Shown: positions 13,109-22,901 of the stretch, one piece after another
Position numbering within the stretch: the stretch's first letter is position 1
Layout of the letters: each line of letters opens with the position of its first letter
Assembly (NCBI GenBank): GCA_009840225.1
Contig: VXOE01000230.1
Span: forward strand, 1-39,111
DNA length: 39,111 nt
Reading direction: 5' to 3'
From: Caldilineaceae bacterium SB0662_bin_25
GTDB taxonomy: Bacteria > Chloroflexota > Anaerolineae > Caldilineales > Caldilineaceae
Notes under the pieces: model-generated
Database searches by the model: none
The model's input: only the letters and a program-made list of their open reading frames with translations
Told to the model about the DNA's origin: nothing
Program-made: the position numbers and the translations under genes

Positions 13109-15136
13109 ATGCGCGCACGGAACCGAGCCGCTCGTCCCGCCCGTGGACACGGTTTCGGCCCTCTATTCGCCTCCAGCCAGCCCTCCGAAGATGAGGTTGG
13201 CGGCGGCCTCGAAGGCGGCGCCCTGAACCGGGCGGCGTCCCGTCGCGCCCCCCTCGAACAGGAGCATCTTCAACAGCCCCCCGTGTCAGACGATCTCTCG
13301 AAGATCTGGCGTATCGGCTTCATCGGTGTCGTGCTGACCGGGCCGCTGGTCCTGTTGGTTCTGCGGTTGCTCGATATGCAGGTCATGGGCTGGCAGCAAT
13401 ACGAGCCCCCCCAGCCAGTGGTGACGGGACGCAATACCGTCGACGATACCACCTCGTGGGGAGTGATCGTCGATCGCGATGGCAATCTGCTCGCCGCCGA
13501 CCGCTTTACCTACCGCATCACGGCAACGCCCAAATTCATTGCGTCTGGCGATTTCGGCGACATCGCCCTGCGGCTCGCGTCCAGCATCGGTGTCCCGCCG
13601 CTTCATATCGAAAACCTGTTGTTCGAAAACAGCGACAGAGATTATCTGATCATCGCGCCGCATCTCGACTTTGAACAGGGGCAACAGCTGCTCGCCGAAC
13701 GCCAGCAGCGAATGCTGGAAAGGGACTTCCTGCTGGAACATATCCACGTCGCCGCCTTTCCCCGGCGATTCTATCCGCAGGGAACGCTTGCCAGCCAGGT
13801 TCTGGGATTTCTCAACGCCGAACGCGTGCCGGTGCTCGGCCTGGAGCGGTACTATCGGAACTTTCTCTCCAGTGACGGCGTTGGCCTTCCACCAGGTCGC
13901 CAAATTCCACGTTCAGAGTTGGACGAAAACGTCCTCCGCTTTCTGCCCAGCGGTAACGGCAAGGGCCTTGTGCTGACCATCGATCGCACTATCCAGCATA
14001 TCATCGAGGAGGAGTTGCGCCTGGGGGTCGGTCTCTACCGTGCCGAGGCCGGCACGGTCATCGTCATGGACCCCAAAACGGGCGCGATTCTGGGGATGGC
14101 CAACTGGCCCGCCTTCGACGGCAATAGCTTCGAAGACGGAGACCCCGACACCTTTACAAACGTCGCCATCAGCGCCCAATTTGAACCGGGGTCGGTCTTC
14201 AAGCTGATCACCGTCGCCGCCGCCCTCGACATCGACGCAGTCGAACCCTCAACCGTTTTTGTCGATACCGGCGCCATCGCAGTGGAAGGGCACATCGTTC
14301 AAAACAGTGACCGCAAGGCTGTGGGTGAACTGAACGTCGCTGATGCCATGGCCCATTCCAATAACGTAATCACCGTTCAGATCGCGCAGCAGGTCGGCGC
14401 CGAAACCTTCTACGACTATGTAACCCGTTTCGGCTTCGGCGCTGACACGAATATCGACCTGAGCGGTGAAGTGGCCGGCCAGGTCAGAAACACCGACGCC
14501 CCGAACTGGGGCGTGTCCGATCTGGCCACCAACAGCTTTGGCCAGGGCATTGCCGTTACTCCCATTCAGATGATCTGCGCAGTCGCTGCCATCGCCAATG
14601 GCGGCAAACTGATGCGCCCGTACATCGTGCAAAGCCGCGTAGTCGGCGAATACGCCATGGTGACCCAGCCGACAATGGTCTACCAGGTCATCCAGCCAGA
14701 AACCGCGCTGCGGCTGAACGATATGATGGTGCATGTCGTCAACACCGGCAATCAGATGGCCCAGGTCTCCGGCTATAGTGTTGCCGGCAAGAGCGGCACA
14801 GCCGAAATCGCCACCGAAGAGGGCTACATCCAGGACGAAACCATCGCCAGCTTTATCGGGTATGCGCCGGCCGACGACCCGCAATTCGTCATGATGGTCA
14901 AGCTCGACCGGCCGGATCCGGGCATCAGCCGCTGGGCAGCCTACACGGCGACACCCATCTTCAGCCGTATTGCCCACCGCCTGTTCGAGCACATGAATAT
15001 CCCGCCGGACGATGTCCGGCTTTCAGACGACAGTCAGAGCTACTCCTGTCTGTCCGCCGTCGAGTGCCGGGAAATCGTGCCGCCGGCAGCTTCAGTGCCG
15101 GGTGTGGAACCGGTCGCAGAGCTCGCAGACCGGTAA
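13109..15136 (+). CDS. ftsI: Septal peptidoglycan transpeptidase (class B PBP)
   Basis: This is a class B penicillin-binding protein of the FtsI/PBP2 type, 675 residues, which cross-links septal peptidoglycan together with FtsW. A membrane anchor ([20 protein letters not shown]) follows a long disordered basic N-terminus. The dimerisation domain has [12 protein letters not shown]. The transpeptidase domain shows the SxxK motif at S362-K365 (GSVFK), SxN at S417-N419 and KSGT at 561. No PASTA domain is seen. The ATG at 13109 has GGAG eight bases upstream, so the ORF's earlier start at 13031 is rejected. A GGCGGCGGCCTC repeat (13189-13224) encodes part of the N-terminal tail ([12 protein letters not shown]). 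Confidence 0.95.
   Translation: MRARNRAARPARGHGFGPLFASSQPSEDEVGGGLEGGALNRAASRRAPLEQEHLQQPPVSDDLSKIWRIGFIGVVLTGPLVLLVLRLLDMQVMGWQQYEPPQPVVTGRNTVDDTTSWGVIVDRDGNLLAADRFTYRITATPKFIASGDFGDIALRLASSIGVPPLHIENLLFENSDRDYLIIAPHLDFEQGQQLLAERQQRMLERDFLLEHIHVAAFPRRFYPQGTLASQVLGFLNAERVPVLGLERYYRNFLSSDGVGLPPGRQIPRSELDENVLRFLPSGNGKGLVLTIDRTIQHIIEEELRLGVGLYRAEAGTVIVMDPKTGAILGMANWPAFDGNSFEDGDPDTFTNVAISAQFEPGSVFKLITVAAALDIDAVEPSTVFVDTGAIAVEGHIVQNSDRKAVGELNVADAMAHSNNVITVQIAQQVGAETFYDYVTRFGFGADTNIDLSGEVAGQVRNTDAPNWGVSDLATNSFGQGIAVTPIQMICAVAAIANGGKLMRPYIVQSRVVGEYAMVTQPTMVYQVIQPETALRLNDMMVHVVNTGNQMAQVSGYSVAGKSGTAEIATEEGYIQDETIASFIGYAPADDPQFVMMVKLDRPDPGISRWAAYTATPIFSRIAHRLFEHMNIPPDDVRLSDDSQSYSCLSAVECREIVPPAASVPGVEPVAELADR
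13189..13224. repeat. GGTTGGCGGCGGCCTC repeat, copy B (inside ftsI)
   Basis: AGATGAGGTTGGCGGCGG followed by CCTCGAAGGCGGCGCCCT matches the rpoB-rpoC spacer repeat (5158-5193) apart from a few substitutions and one indel. It is in frame and codes for the disordered N-terminus of FtsI. A shorter relative, GGGGTCGGCGGCGACG, lies at about 13043-13058, just upstream of the gene. Confidence 0.6.
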
Positions 15137-15180
15137 CCTGCACAGCGACGAGTTACTTCTGTTCAAAGGATTCTGATTCG

Positions 15181-16905
15181 GTGGCAGAACGACCGAAAGT
15201 TGAGACAAATATAACCCAGCATACACTCTGGCAGGCGCTGACCGGGACGCCCCCCCCGCAGGCGCTCGCGCCCCGCCCTATCAGCTGCGCAGTGCTGGAC
15301 AGTCGCGACGTCGAAGCAGGCTCTCTCTTCATCGCCTTCAGCGGCGCCCGCACGGACGGTCACAATTTTATCCGCCAGGCTCTGGCCGGTGGCGCCGAAG
15401 TGATCATCTGTGAAGAGCGGGGCCTTGAACATCTGCACGATACCGGCGCCCTGTTGGTCGACTGCCGCCAGCAGGAAGAAGGCGAAGAGGCGAATGCGGA
15501 AACAGGACATTTCGACCCCGGCCGCGCCGTCGCCTACATCGTTCTTGACGCCACCGCGGCATTGCAGGCGGCCGGCCGCTTTCAGCGGCTGCATCGCACA
15601 CACCCGGACCTGCGGGTGATCGGCGTGACCGGCAGCGTAGGCAAAACCAGCACAAAAGAGCTGACCGCATCGGTCCTCGCGCAACGTTTCAGCACACATC
15701 ACAACACCGGCAACCTCAACAGCGAACAGGGGCTGCCGCTGGCTCTCCTCGGCCTGCACACCGGCCACGAGCGCACCGTGTTGGAGATGGGGATGTATGA
15801 CCTCGGGGAGATTCGCCTGCTCTGCAGCCTGGCGCGGCCCCATATCGGCCTAGTGACCAATGTCGGCCCCACCCACCTTGAGCGGCTGGGCACGATAGAC
15901 CGGATCGCACAGGCCAAAACCGAATTGGTAGAAGCTCTTCCCAGCGCGCAGAACGGCGGCGTAGCCGTCCTGAACCGGGACGACGCCCGCGTACGCGCGA
16001 TGGCGGCCGCCACCGATGCCCGGCCTTTCTTTTATGGCCTCACCCCTGAAGCGGACCTGTGGGCCGACGATATCGAAAGCCTGGGCATGCAAGGCATCCG
16101 CTTCCGTTTTCGCTGCCGCCAGGAGAACGGCCGCATCCACAGCCAGCGCCTGCGGGTGCCCCTCTTGGGTAGACATTCGGTGTATACGGCCCTCGGCGCG
16201 GCCGCCGCCGGCATCGTCAGCGGCCTGTCCTGGCCGGAGATCGTCGCCGGCCTGCAACGGGCGCCGGGTCAGCTGCGCCTCGTTGTGTTGCCGGGCATCA
16301 ACGGTAGCACTGTCATCGACGATACCTATAACGCCAGCCCCGTCAGTACCGTGGCCGCCCTCAATCTGCTGAACGACCTGTTCATTCGCCGCCAAATCGG
16401 CGCGGACAGCGCCCCCGCCGCAAACTGCGCGGAAGTGGGGCCGAGAGCAGCGAAACGCACGCCGCAGTCCAACAACGGGCAGCATCGTGAACAGAAGCAG
16501 CTGCAACAAGGCATCGGCGGACGCCGCATCGCGATTCTCGGCGATATGAGAGAGCTGGGCACCTTCACCACAGAAGGGCACAAACAGGTCGGCGCCCATG
16601 CCGCGGGCATTACCGATCTGCTCGTTACTGTCGGCGCTCTCGGCCGTCTCATCGCTGACGAGGCCCGCAAGGCAGGTCTGCCATCCCAGGCCGTGTACGA
16701 AGCCGGCGACTATGAGACGGCCGTACAGATTCTGAAGGAAATGGCTCAACCGCAGGATCTTGTGCTCGTCAAAGGCAGCCGTGCCGTGGGGATGGAACGC
16801 ATTGTTCCCGAGATTACACAGCAGCCGGCAGCAGCTGCAGCGAAAGACCCAGCCCGCCGCCCCGTGTCCGACAAAGGGGTCGGCGGCGGCCTCCCGGAAG
16901 GTTAA
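15181..16905 (+). CDS. murF: UDP-MurNAc-tripeptide--D-Ala-D-Ala ligase
   Basis: MurF adds the D-Ala-D-Ala dipeptide to the UDP-MurNAc-tripeptide in the cytoplasm, 574 residues here. The ATP loop is [31 protein letters not shown] is the MurF rather than the MurE form. [10 protein letters not shown] and GDMRELG belong to the C-terminal domain. An insertion of about 45 polar residues, rich in Ala, Gln and Asn, precedes the GDMRELG strand. The GTG start has AAAGGA ten bases upstream. The last residues ([11 protein letters not shown]) are encoded by a dispersed repeat. mraY begins 11 bp after the stop. murE, normally just upstream, is absent. Confidence 0.94.
   Translation: MAERPKVETNITQHTLWQALTGTPPPQALAPRPISCAVLDSRDVEAGSLFIAFSGARTDGHNFIRQALAGGAEVIICEERGLEHLHDTGALLVDCRQQEEGEEANAETGHFDPGRAVAYIVLDATAALQAAGRFQRLHRTHPDLRVIGVTGSVGKTSTKELTASVLAQRFSTHHNTGNLNSEQGLPLALLGLHTGHERTVLEMGMYDLGEIRLLCSLARPHIGLVTNVGPTHLERLGTIDRIAQAKTELVEALPSAQNGGVAVLNRDDARVRAMAAATDARPFFYGLTPEADLWADDIESLGMQGIRFRFRCRQENGRIHSQRLRVPLLGRHSVYTALGAAAAGIVSGLSWPEIVAGLQRAPGQLRLVVLPGINGSTVIDDTYNASPVSTVAALNLLNDLFIRRQIGADSAPAANCAEVGPRAAKRTPQSNNGQHREQKQLQQGIGGRRIAILGDMRELGTFTTEGHKQVGAHAAGITDLLVTVGALGRLIADEARKAGLPSQAVYEAGDYETAVQILKEMAQPQDLVLVKGSRAVGMERIVPEITQQPAAAAAKDPARRPVSDKGVGGGLPEG
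16867..16893. repeat. GGTCGGCGGCGGCCTC repeat, copy C (murF 3' end)
   Basis: The 16-bp core is identical to that in the rpoB-rpoC spacer, and the 27-bp segment matches the ftsI copy at about 22 positions. It supplies the last codons of murF. The reading frame is the same as in ftsI, giving VGGGL in both proteins. Confidence 0.55.
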
Positions 16906-16916
16906 AGGGCTCATTG

Positions 16917-17918
16917 ATGGAATCTCCGCTGGTGCTTGGGACACTCAGCTTCTTTATCGCCGTGATTTGGGGGCAGCCGCTGATCACCCTGTTGAGGCAC
17001 TACCGAATCGGCAAACAGGTGCGGATGGAAGGACCGGACTCGCACCAGGAGAAAACGGGCACGCCGACGATGGGGGGACTGCTATTTGTGGTGCCGGTCC
17101 TGCTGATTACGGGGGCGCTCAACCTGGCCAACCTGCTTGGCTTCACCCTGATCGGCAAGAGCACACTGTTGCTCTTCTTCTGTCTGGCGGCACACGCGAC
17201 ACTGGGCGCTGTCGATGACTGGCTGGGACTCCGCGGCAGGGGGAAGGGCATGTCTGCGCGGATGAAGAGCGGATTCCAGTTCGTCTTTGCAGCCATCATC
17301 GTGGGCATTCTCTATTACGGGCCGCCCAATCTGTACTATGTTGGCGTGCCCGGCATTCCGGAGTGGGTTTCGATCGGCTGGCTGTTCATCCCGGTTGGAA
17401 TTCTGATCATTATCGGGTTCAGCAATGCGGTGAATCTGACCGATGGACTCGACAGCCTGGCGGGAAGCATCAGCGGTATTGCGTTTGCCAGCTATGGACT
17501 GATTGCACACCTGCAGGGGCAGGCCTATCTGGCGGCTTTCTGTTTCACAATGGTGGGGGCCCTTTTTGCATTTCTCTGGTTCAATGCCCACCCGGCGCAG
17601 GTTTTCATGGGTGATACCGGAAGTCTGGCTCTGGGCGCAACGCTTGCCCTGGTGGCGCTGATGACCGGTCAATGGCTGCTGCTGCCGGTGGTCGGGTTCG
17701 TCTTTGTCGCCGAAACGGTCTCCGTACTGTTGCAGGTGGCGTCTGCAAAGTTCAGCCGCCGCTACCTGGGCCGCGATATCCGCCTGTTCAAGATGACTCC
17801 CATTCACCATCACTTTGAATTGCTGGGGTGGAGTGAAACACAGGTCAAAGAGAGATTCTGGATTGTCGGTGTGCTGAGTGGCATGTTGGGGGTGGCCTTG
17901 GCGCTGTGGAACGGGTGA
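16917..17918 (+). CDS. mraY: Phospho-N-acetylmuramoyl-pentapeptide-transferase
   Basis: MraY transfers phospho-MurNAc-pentapeptide from UDP to undecaprenyl phosphate to form lipid I at the inner membrane face. This is a 333-residue polytopic protein with about ten hydrophobic segments. Diagnostic motifs are [30 protein letters not shown] (catalytic Asp pair region), [25 protein letters not shown] and the PIHHHFE loop. The ATG at 16917 has AAAGGG seven bases upstream; the ORF track's TTG three bases earlier is less likely. Confidence 0.97.
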   Translation: MESPLVLGTLSFFIAVIWGQPLITLLRHYRIGKQVRMEGPDSHQEKTGTPTMGGLLFVVPVLLITGALNLANLLGFTLIGKSTLLLFFCLAAHATLGAVDDWLGLRGRGKGMSARMKSGFQFVFAAIIVGILYYGPPNLYYVGVPGIPEWVSIGWLFIPVGILIIIGFSNAVNLTDGLDSLAGSISGIAFASYGLIAHLQGQAYLAAFCFTMVGALFAFLWFNAHPAQVFMGDTGSLALGATLALVALMTGQWLLLPVVGFVFVAETVSVLLQVASAKFSRRYLGRDIRLFKMTPIHHHFELLGWSETQVKERFWIVGVLSGMLGVALALWNG

Positions 17919-17960
17919 CTGCCATCTGCAACCGTTTCATGCCGGCGGCGCCTCGATTCC

Positions 17961-18010
17961 TGGCGGCCGGTTCTCAGTCCCTCGTAACTGCCGGGGGGCA
18001 GAGCCTTGAC
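17961..18010. repeat. Degenerate double-hairpin repeat, copy 3
   Basis: The mraY-murD gap contains TGGCGGCCGGTTCTCAGTCC and then GGGGCAGAGCCTTGAC, aligning with the second half of the repeat at 9715-9794. The first hairpin is broken and the second is shortened. It looks like a decayed member of the family. Confidence 0.35.
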
Positions 18011-18042
18011 CGCAAACCGGCTGCCGGAAGGAGAACGATACC

Positions 18043-19584
18043 ATGATTGCCAACGCCGAAGAGTTCAACTTTGAAAAACGCAACGTCGTTATCTTGGGGA
18101 TGGGCCGCCAAGGACTGGCTCTGGTCCGCTTCTTCGTCGCGGCAGGCGCAGACGTAACCATCAGCGATGTCGCGCCTGCGCAAGATCTGGCTGAGGAGTT
18201 GGAGCAGTTGGGTGATCTGCCGGTAACTCTTGCCCTGGGCGGTCATCCTTCCAACCTGCTGGATGGCTGCGATCTGCTCTGCCTCAGCGGCGGCGTGCGG
18301 CTGCAGGCGCCGCTGGTTCAGGATGCCATTCGACGCGGCATCCCTCTGAGCAATGACAGCCTGCTCACGATGCAGCTGGCCCCCTGCCCTATCATCGCCA
18401 TCACCGGCAGCAGCGGCAAGACAACAACGACTACGCTCGTCGGCGAAATGTTGCAAGCGACCTTTGAGGACGCCCGTACCGTCCATGTCGGCGGCAATAT
18501 CGGCAGGCCGCTGCTGGACCGCCTCGGCGAGATTCAGGAAGACGACATGATGGTGCTGGAGCTGAGCAGCTTTCAGCTTGAACTGTTCGATTCGGAAGTC
18601 GCCTATGGTTCGCTCGACCAGATGGGGCCGGACGTGGCCGCCATTCTCAATGTAACGCCCAATCATCTGGACCGGCATCCATCGATGGCAGACTATGTCC
18701 TGGCGAAGTCCAACCTCCTGCGTCATCTGAAGCCGGCCAGCGTTGTGGTCCTTAACGCCGATGATCCGGTCGCCAGCCGCATGGCCGGTTGGAGTGACGC
18801 TGAGCCGGTCCCGCCCGAATGGGAACTGGACTCCCTCCTGGCGCAATGCCGTTCCGTCCTAGGTAAAAGCCGACGGACCATACCCTTTTCGACCTCCGCC
18901 AGCCGGGGCCGGCGCACGGCGCTTCACAAAACCGAAACCCGGCCGGCCGCCGGCGCCTGGGCATCCGAAACGACCGAAGACCTGCTTTTCGAAGGCCGCC
19001 CATTCTGCCGCCGTCCCGAAGTACGGCTGCGCGGCGAGCACAATATCTCCAACCTGCTGGCCGCGGCCGCCGTCAGCGGCGCGGCCGGCGCATCCGAACA
19101 GGCGATGGGGCGCGTTGCCCGCTCCTTTGCCGGCGTACCGCACAGACTGGAGGAGATGCGGCCCAAGGACAACGTCGTATGGATCAATGACAGCATCGCA
19201 ACCGCGCCCGAGCGAGCCGTGGCCGGGCTCCAGGTCTTTCCCCCGGGCGCGCAGACGCTTATTCTCCTGGCCGGAGGCAAAGACAAGAATCTGCCCTGGG
19301 ATACCTTCGCCGACGAGGTCCTGGACCGGGTCCAATGCCTGATCGGGTTCGGAGAAGCGGGGTCGATGATCGCCGACAAGGTCAGGGAACGGGCCTCGTT
19401 TCGGCGCATCTCCGCCCCTTGCTGCGCCGTCGTAAAGCGTCTCGACGAGGCCGTCGTTCTGGCAAAACAGACAGCGACGCCCGGTACGGTGGTGCTCTTT
19501 TCTCCGGGTGGCACCAGTTACGATGCTTACAAAAATTTCGAACAACGCGGGGACCATTTCCGCAACCTGGTGGCCCGTGGCTAG
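18043..19584 (+). CDS. murD: UDP-MurNAc-L-Ala--D-Glu ligase
   Basis: MurD joins D-glutamate to UDP-MurNAc-L-Ala. At 513 residues it is longer than the E. coli enzyme (438). The N-terminal nucleotide fold begins [14 protein letters not shown], the ATP loop is [13 protein letters not shown], and [10 protein letters not shown] and [18 protein letters not shown] are typical of the family. An extra segment of about 50 residues, Arg/Thr-rich, sits before [12 protein letters not shown]. The domain-3 motif reads NDSIATAPE, with Ile where E. coli has the substrate-contacting Lys of NDSKAT. The ATG has GGAAGGAG nine bases upstream. Confidence 0.95.
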   Translation: MIANAEEFNFEKRNVVILGMGRQGLALVRFFVAAGADVTISDVAPAQDLAEELEQLGDLPVTLALGGHPSNLLDGCDLLCLSGGVRLQAPLVQDAIRRGIPLSNDSLLTMQLAPCPIIAITGSSGKTTTTTLVGEMLQATFEDARTVHVGGNIGRPLLDRLGEIQEDDMMVLELSSFQLELFDSEVAYGSLDQMGPDVAAILNVTPNHLDRHPSMADYVLAKSNLLRHLKPASVVVLNADDPVASRMAGWSDAEPVPPEWELDSLLAQCRSVLGKSRRTIPFSTSASRGRRTALHKTETRPAAGAWASETTEDLLFEGRPFCRRPEVRLRGEHNISNLLAAAAVSGAAGASEQAMGRVARSFAGVPHRLEEMRPKDNVVWINDSIATAPERAVAGLQVFPPGAQTLILLAGGKDKNLPWDTFADEVLDRVQCLIGFGEAGSMIADKVRERASFRRISAPCCAVVKRLDEAVVLAKQTATPGTVVLFSPGGTSYDAYKNFEQRGDHFRNLVARG

Positions 19585-19641
19585 CGGCAGCCGCGCTCTG
19601 CCGGCCTCCTACACGTTGCCGCAGAAGTTAAAGGAATGACA

Positions 19642-21015
19642 ATGGCGCTTCAGGTCAGTCAAGCCAAACAGATCGGTAGGTTCGGGACCAGTGTCGATTG
19701 GGCGCTGGCCACCGTCCTGACCTGCCTGATTCTGTTCGGGTCTGTCATGGTCTTCAGCGCCAGCTATCCCTGGGCGCTGGAAAACCAGGTATCCCCCTTC
19801 TATTACGTACTGCTGCAGCTCCGCTGGCTGGGGGTCGGCCTGGTGGCGCTGGTCGGCGCCGCAATTGTCCCCTACCGCATCTGGGAGCGGTGGAGCATAC
19901 CACTGATGGCCATAGGGCTGATCTCCCTGATTGCGGTCATCTTTCTTGGCGAAAGCCGTTTCGGCGCAACCCGTGCCTTCCCCGGCGGCCGCGTTCAGCC
20001 GAGTGAGCCGGTGAAAGTGATCGTACTCATCTACATCAGTACCTGGCTGGCCAGCAAAGGCGACCGAATCAAAGATATAAATTACGGCCTGATTCCCTTC
20101 GGCGTGCTCATGGGAATCGTGACGGGGCTCATCGTAGCCCAGCCGGATATCAGTACCACGATTCTGATTGTTGCCACCGCGCTGATCATCTTCTTTCTCG
20201 CCGGCGCCGAGTTGAAACAGCTTATCCTGGGCGGGTTTGTGGCCGCCGTCACCTTCTGGCTGGTGATCACCCGCAACAGCTATGCCAGCCGCCGCGTCAG
20301 TGCACTGCTTGAATCGATCCAGTCTCCCCTGAACAGCTCCGAATGGCAGATCCGCGAAGCCAGCCAGGCCATCGTCAAAGGAGGCCCGCTTGGCGTGGGG
20401 CTGGGCAACAGTACCGAAAAGTTGCCCGGAAATCTGCCCCTGAGCTGGTCGGACAATATCTTTGCAGTCATCGGCGAGGAGATGGGGTTGCTGGGCACGT
20501 TGCTGGTGATCCTCCTCTTCACGCTCTTTGTCTATCGAGGTCTGCGCATCGCCAGTGAATCGGCCGATATCTTCGGCTCCCTCCTGGCAGTGGGCATCAC
20601 CGCCCTTATCATCCTGCAGGCCATAATTCACATCGCGGTTGCGGTGGCCGTCGCGCCCCCTACCGGCGTAACACTGCCGTTCGTCAGCTTTGGCGGCAGT
20701 TCTCTGATTACGTCCATGGGCGCTGCCGGCATACTGCTGAACATCAGCCGATATCGCGGTCTGCCCCCGCCCGCCGCGCCCCGTCGCGGCGAAGCCGGCG
20801 GCCACCGTCACCCCTCGGCGGGCGACCGAATACGCGGCGGCCTGGCCAACGCTTTTGGCTCAAAAAAATCCGGGGCATCCTCTGGCCCCCCAGGGCAGAC
20901 AGCCCATGCGCCTTCTAATTTCGGGTGGTGGAACCGGGGGACACGTATATCCGGCTCTCGCCGTCGTCGAACAACTGCGAATCAACGCTCTGACCGCCGC
21001 GACCGCTCAGGGTAA
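19642..21015 (+). CDS. ftsW: Septal peptidoglycan polymerase FtsW (SEDS family)
   Basis: FtsW is the SEDS-family glycosyltransferase that polymerises lipid II at the septum with FtsI. The product is 457 residues with about ten membrane segments. Motifs include FSASYPWALE near the start, QPSEPVKVIVLIYIS, AQPDISTTILI, the EEMGLLGTLLVILLF helix and the PPTGVTLPFVSFGGSSLITSM block. The ATG at 19642 has AAAGGA six bases upstream and is preferred to 19636. The gene runs 110 bp into murG in another frame, giving FtsW an Arg/Ser-rich cytoplasmic tail of about 70 residues. FtsW rather than RodA is inferred from the dcw context. Confidence 0.93.
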   Translation: MALQVSQAKQIGRFGTSVDWALATVLTCLILFGSVMVFSASYPWALENQVSPFYYVLLQLRWLGVGLVALVGAAIVPYRIWERWSIPLMAIGLISLIAVIFLGESRFGATRAFPGGRVQPSEPVKVIVLIYISTWLASKGDRIKDINYGLIPFGVLMGIVTGLIVAQPDISTTILIVATALIIFFLAGAELKQLILGGFVAAVTFWLVITRNSYASRRVSALLESIQSPLNSSEWQIREASQAIVKGGPLGVGLGNSTEKLPGNLPLSWSDNIFAVIGEEMGLLGTLLVILLFTLFVYRGLRIASESADIFGSLLAVGITALIILQAIIHIAVAVAVAPPTGVTLPFVSFGGSSLITSMGAAGILLNISRYRGLPPPAAPRRGEAGGHRHPSAGDRIRGGLANAFGSKKSGASSGPPGQTAHAPSNFGWWNRGTRISGSRRRRTTANQRSDRRDRSG

Positions 21016-22048
21016 CCCCACCCTGTTGTGGCTGGGGAGCCGGACCGGCATCGAGCACCCTCTCGTGCAGGGCGCTGGCATCCCCTTCCACGACATTCAA
21101 AGCGGCGCGCTGCGAGGACGCAATCCATTCATGGCCTCACGTAATCTGGCCAAAGTGCTGGCGGGCATTAGCCAGTCTCTGCAGATTCTCGAAGATTTCC
21201 GGCCGCAGGCATGTTTTGCCACCGGCGGCTATGTCATGGCGCCGGTCGCCATAGCCTGTCGATTGCGTTCGGTGCCGGTCATGATCTATCTACCGGACAT
21301 GACCCCAGGGCTGGCGGTGCGCTGGCTCAGCCGCCTGGCCCAGCGGGTCGCGGTCAGCTTCCCCGAGGTGGCCGGCTTCTTCGGCCAGAAGGCGGTGGTC
21401 ACCGGTTACCCTGTGCGCGCCGGACTGCTCAACGCGCTTGCGGACAGACAGGCAGCCCGGCAGAAGCTGTCCCGGAAACTGGGATTGGAGTTGGAGGATC
21501 GACTGCCTCTGCTGCTTGTCTTCGGCGGCAGCCAGGGCGCGCGCACCATCAACAGGGCCGTCTGGCAGGCCGCGCCGGCCCTGTTGCCCGCCTGCCAGAT
21601 TCTGCACGTCATCGGGACGCGCGACTGGTCCCTGCTGGAACAGGAAGGGCCGGCGCTGTGGGATAGCCCACTAGCCTACCGCTATCACCCCGTCGCCTAT
21701 CTGCACGAGGAGATGGCCTGGGCGCTGGCCAGCGCGGACCTGGCGGTCGCCCGGGCCGGGGCCAGCGTGCTGGCCGAGTTTCCGCTGGCGCGCCTCCCGT
21801 CCGTACTCGCGCCTCTGCCCGGCGCCGGCTCCCACCAGCGCCCCAATGCACAGAAGCTGGCCGAATCCGGCGGCACGATCATCATCGAGGACGGACAACT
21901 GGCGCAAGAGCTGGAATCGACCATCGCGGCGCTCCTGGCCGATGAAAGTCGACGGCACGCCATGGGCGCGGCGGTCGGCGCCCTGGCCCGGCCGCAGGCC
22001 GCAGACAATATCGTGCGTGAACTTCAGCGGCTCGTCGCCCATGGCTAG
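20906..22048 (+). CDS. murG: Undecaprenyl-PP-MurNAc-pentapeptide GlcNAc transferase
   Basis: MurG adds GlcNAc to lipid I to form lipid II at the cytoplasmic membrane face. The 380-residue protein starts MRLLISGGGTGGHVYPALAV, the family's G-loop. It then shows FATGGYVMAP, LPDMTPGLAVR, VTGYPVR, LLVFGGSQGARTIN and the UDP-GlcNAc-site text ARAGASVLAEF. The start is fixed by the G-loop; the 17 extra residues in the ORF track are not conserved. The first 110 bp overlap ftsW, an unusually long overlap that suggests translational coupling or a ragged ftsW end. Confidence 0.96.
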   Translation: MRLLISGGGTGGHVYPALAVVEQLRINALTAATAQGNPTLLWLGSRTGIEHPLVQGAGIPFHDIQSGALRGRNPFMASRNLAKVLAGISQSLQILEDFRPQACFATGGYVMAPVAIACRLRSVPVMIYLPDMTPGLAVRWLSRLAQRVAVSFPEVAGFFGQKAVVTGYPVRAGLLNALADRQAARQKLSRKLGLELEDRLPLLLVFGGSQGARTINRAVWQAAPALLPACQILHVIGTRDWSLLEQEGPALWDSPLAYRYHPVAYLHEEMAWALASADLAVARAGASVLAEFPLARLPSVLAPLPGAGSHQRPNAQKLAESGGTIIIEDGQLAQELESTIAALLADESRRHAMGAAVGALARPQAADNIVRELQRLVAHG

Positions 22049-22155
22049 CACGGTTCACCGGCCGCCGGGGCTGTGGACTGTGACGTTGAAGAGTGACTGC
22101 AAAGCAGACGGGGCAGACCCAGAGGACGCCCTGCCAATAGGATGAAAGCATAAAA

Positions 22156-22833
22156 ATGAGTGAATCTACGCCAGGCACAGTTGCATTTGTATTCTACGTC
22201 CTCCTATTTGCTTGGGTCGGTTTCCGGCGGGGGCTGTTCAGAGAACTGTTGGTGCTCGTTGTCTCGGTCGGGGGTTTCTTCCTGCTGCAACAGAACCAGG
22301 GCCTGGCCCTGGAAATCGTCAGGCAGGTGTTGGGAATCGTCTTCGGTATCGTCGCTGTGGGCGCAAAGTTCCTGGCCTCGCTGGGTCAAGGGAGCGCGGG
22401 GGGAAATGGCGAACCGGTCTACACGCTCGGCCCCTCGGACTGGCTCTCCGATGCAGACCAGCCGACCGTATCTTTTCTCGTCTGGTCGGGGTTGTTGCTC
22501 TTTACCTACCTGCTGACCAATAAGGCGATCCCTGACAGCCTGAGTACGTCCGGTCTGCTCGCGGCCATGCTCGGCGTTGGCAACGGACTTTTCTACATTC
22601 CTACTTTTGCGCCGCGGCTGATGGCCTTCATCCCGGAGGTCGGGGTGACGTCGGTTTCATCCCCCGGCACGGGGATGGAGGGCCTTCTGCAAAGCGTGAC
22701 CGACATGATGCATTCCGGGTTTGGCGATCTCTGGGTGGCATTGGGGCCGCAACAGCCCATCCTGGCCGCGATTGCGTTGACGGTGCTGCTCGTGGCGGTG
22801 ATCAGCACCCTGCGCCGCGGCGGCCAGACCTGA
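22156..22833 (+). CDS. CvpA-like integral membrane protein 1
   Basis: This 225-residue protein has five or six hydrophobic segments (about residues 8-22, 31-45, 54-74, 105-120, 133-150 and 202-217). Its start, with WVGFRRGLFRELLVL at 20-34, resembles the N-terminal pattern of CvpA-family proteins, in which a short membrane helix is followed by GxxxGxxRE. The function of that family is largely undefined. An extra-membrane loop (75-104) and a second one (155-200) are Gly/Ser-rich. It lies 107 bp after murG and is followed by a second protein of similar pattern. Assignment to CvpA is tentative. It could equally be a lineage-specific dcw membrane protein. Confidence 0.6.
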   Translation: MSESTPGTVAFVFYVLLFAWVGFRRGLFRELLVLVVSVGGFFLLQQNQGLALEIVRQVLGIVFGIVAVGAKFLASLGQGSAGGNGEPVYTLGPSDWLSDADQPTVSFLVWSGLLLFTYLLTNKAIPDSLSTSGLLAAMLGVGNGLFYIPTFAPRLMAFIPEVGVTSVSSPGTGMEGLLQSVTDMMHSGFGDLWVALGPQQPILAAIALTVLLVAVISTLRRGGQT

Positions 22834-22901
22834 TCGAGCGCAAACCGGGCCATGCTGCGGTAAACCGCCATCCGCGAAACACGTCTGATTACTGAACCGT
22901 T

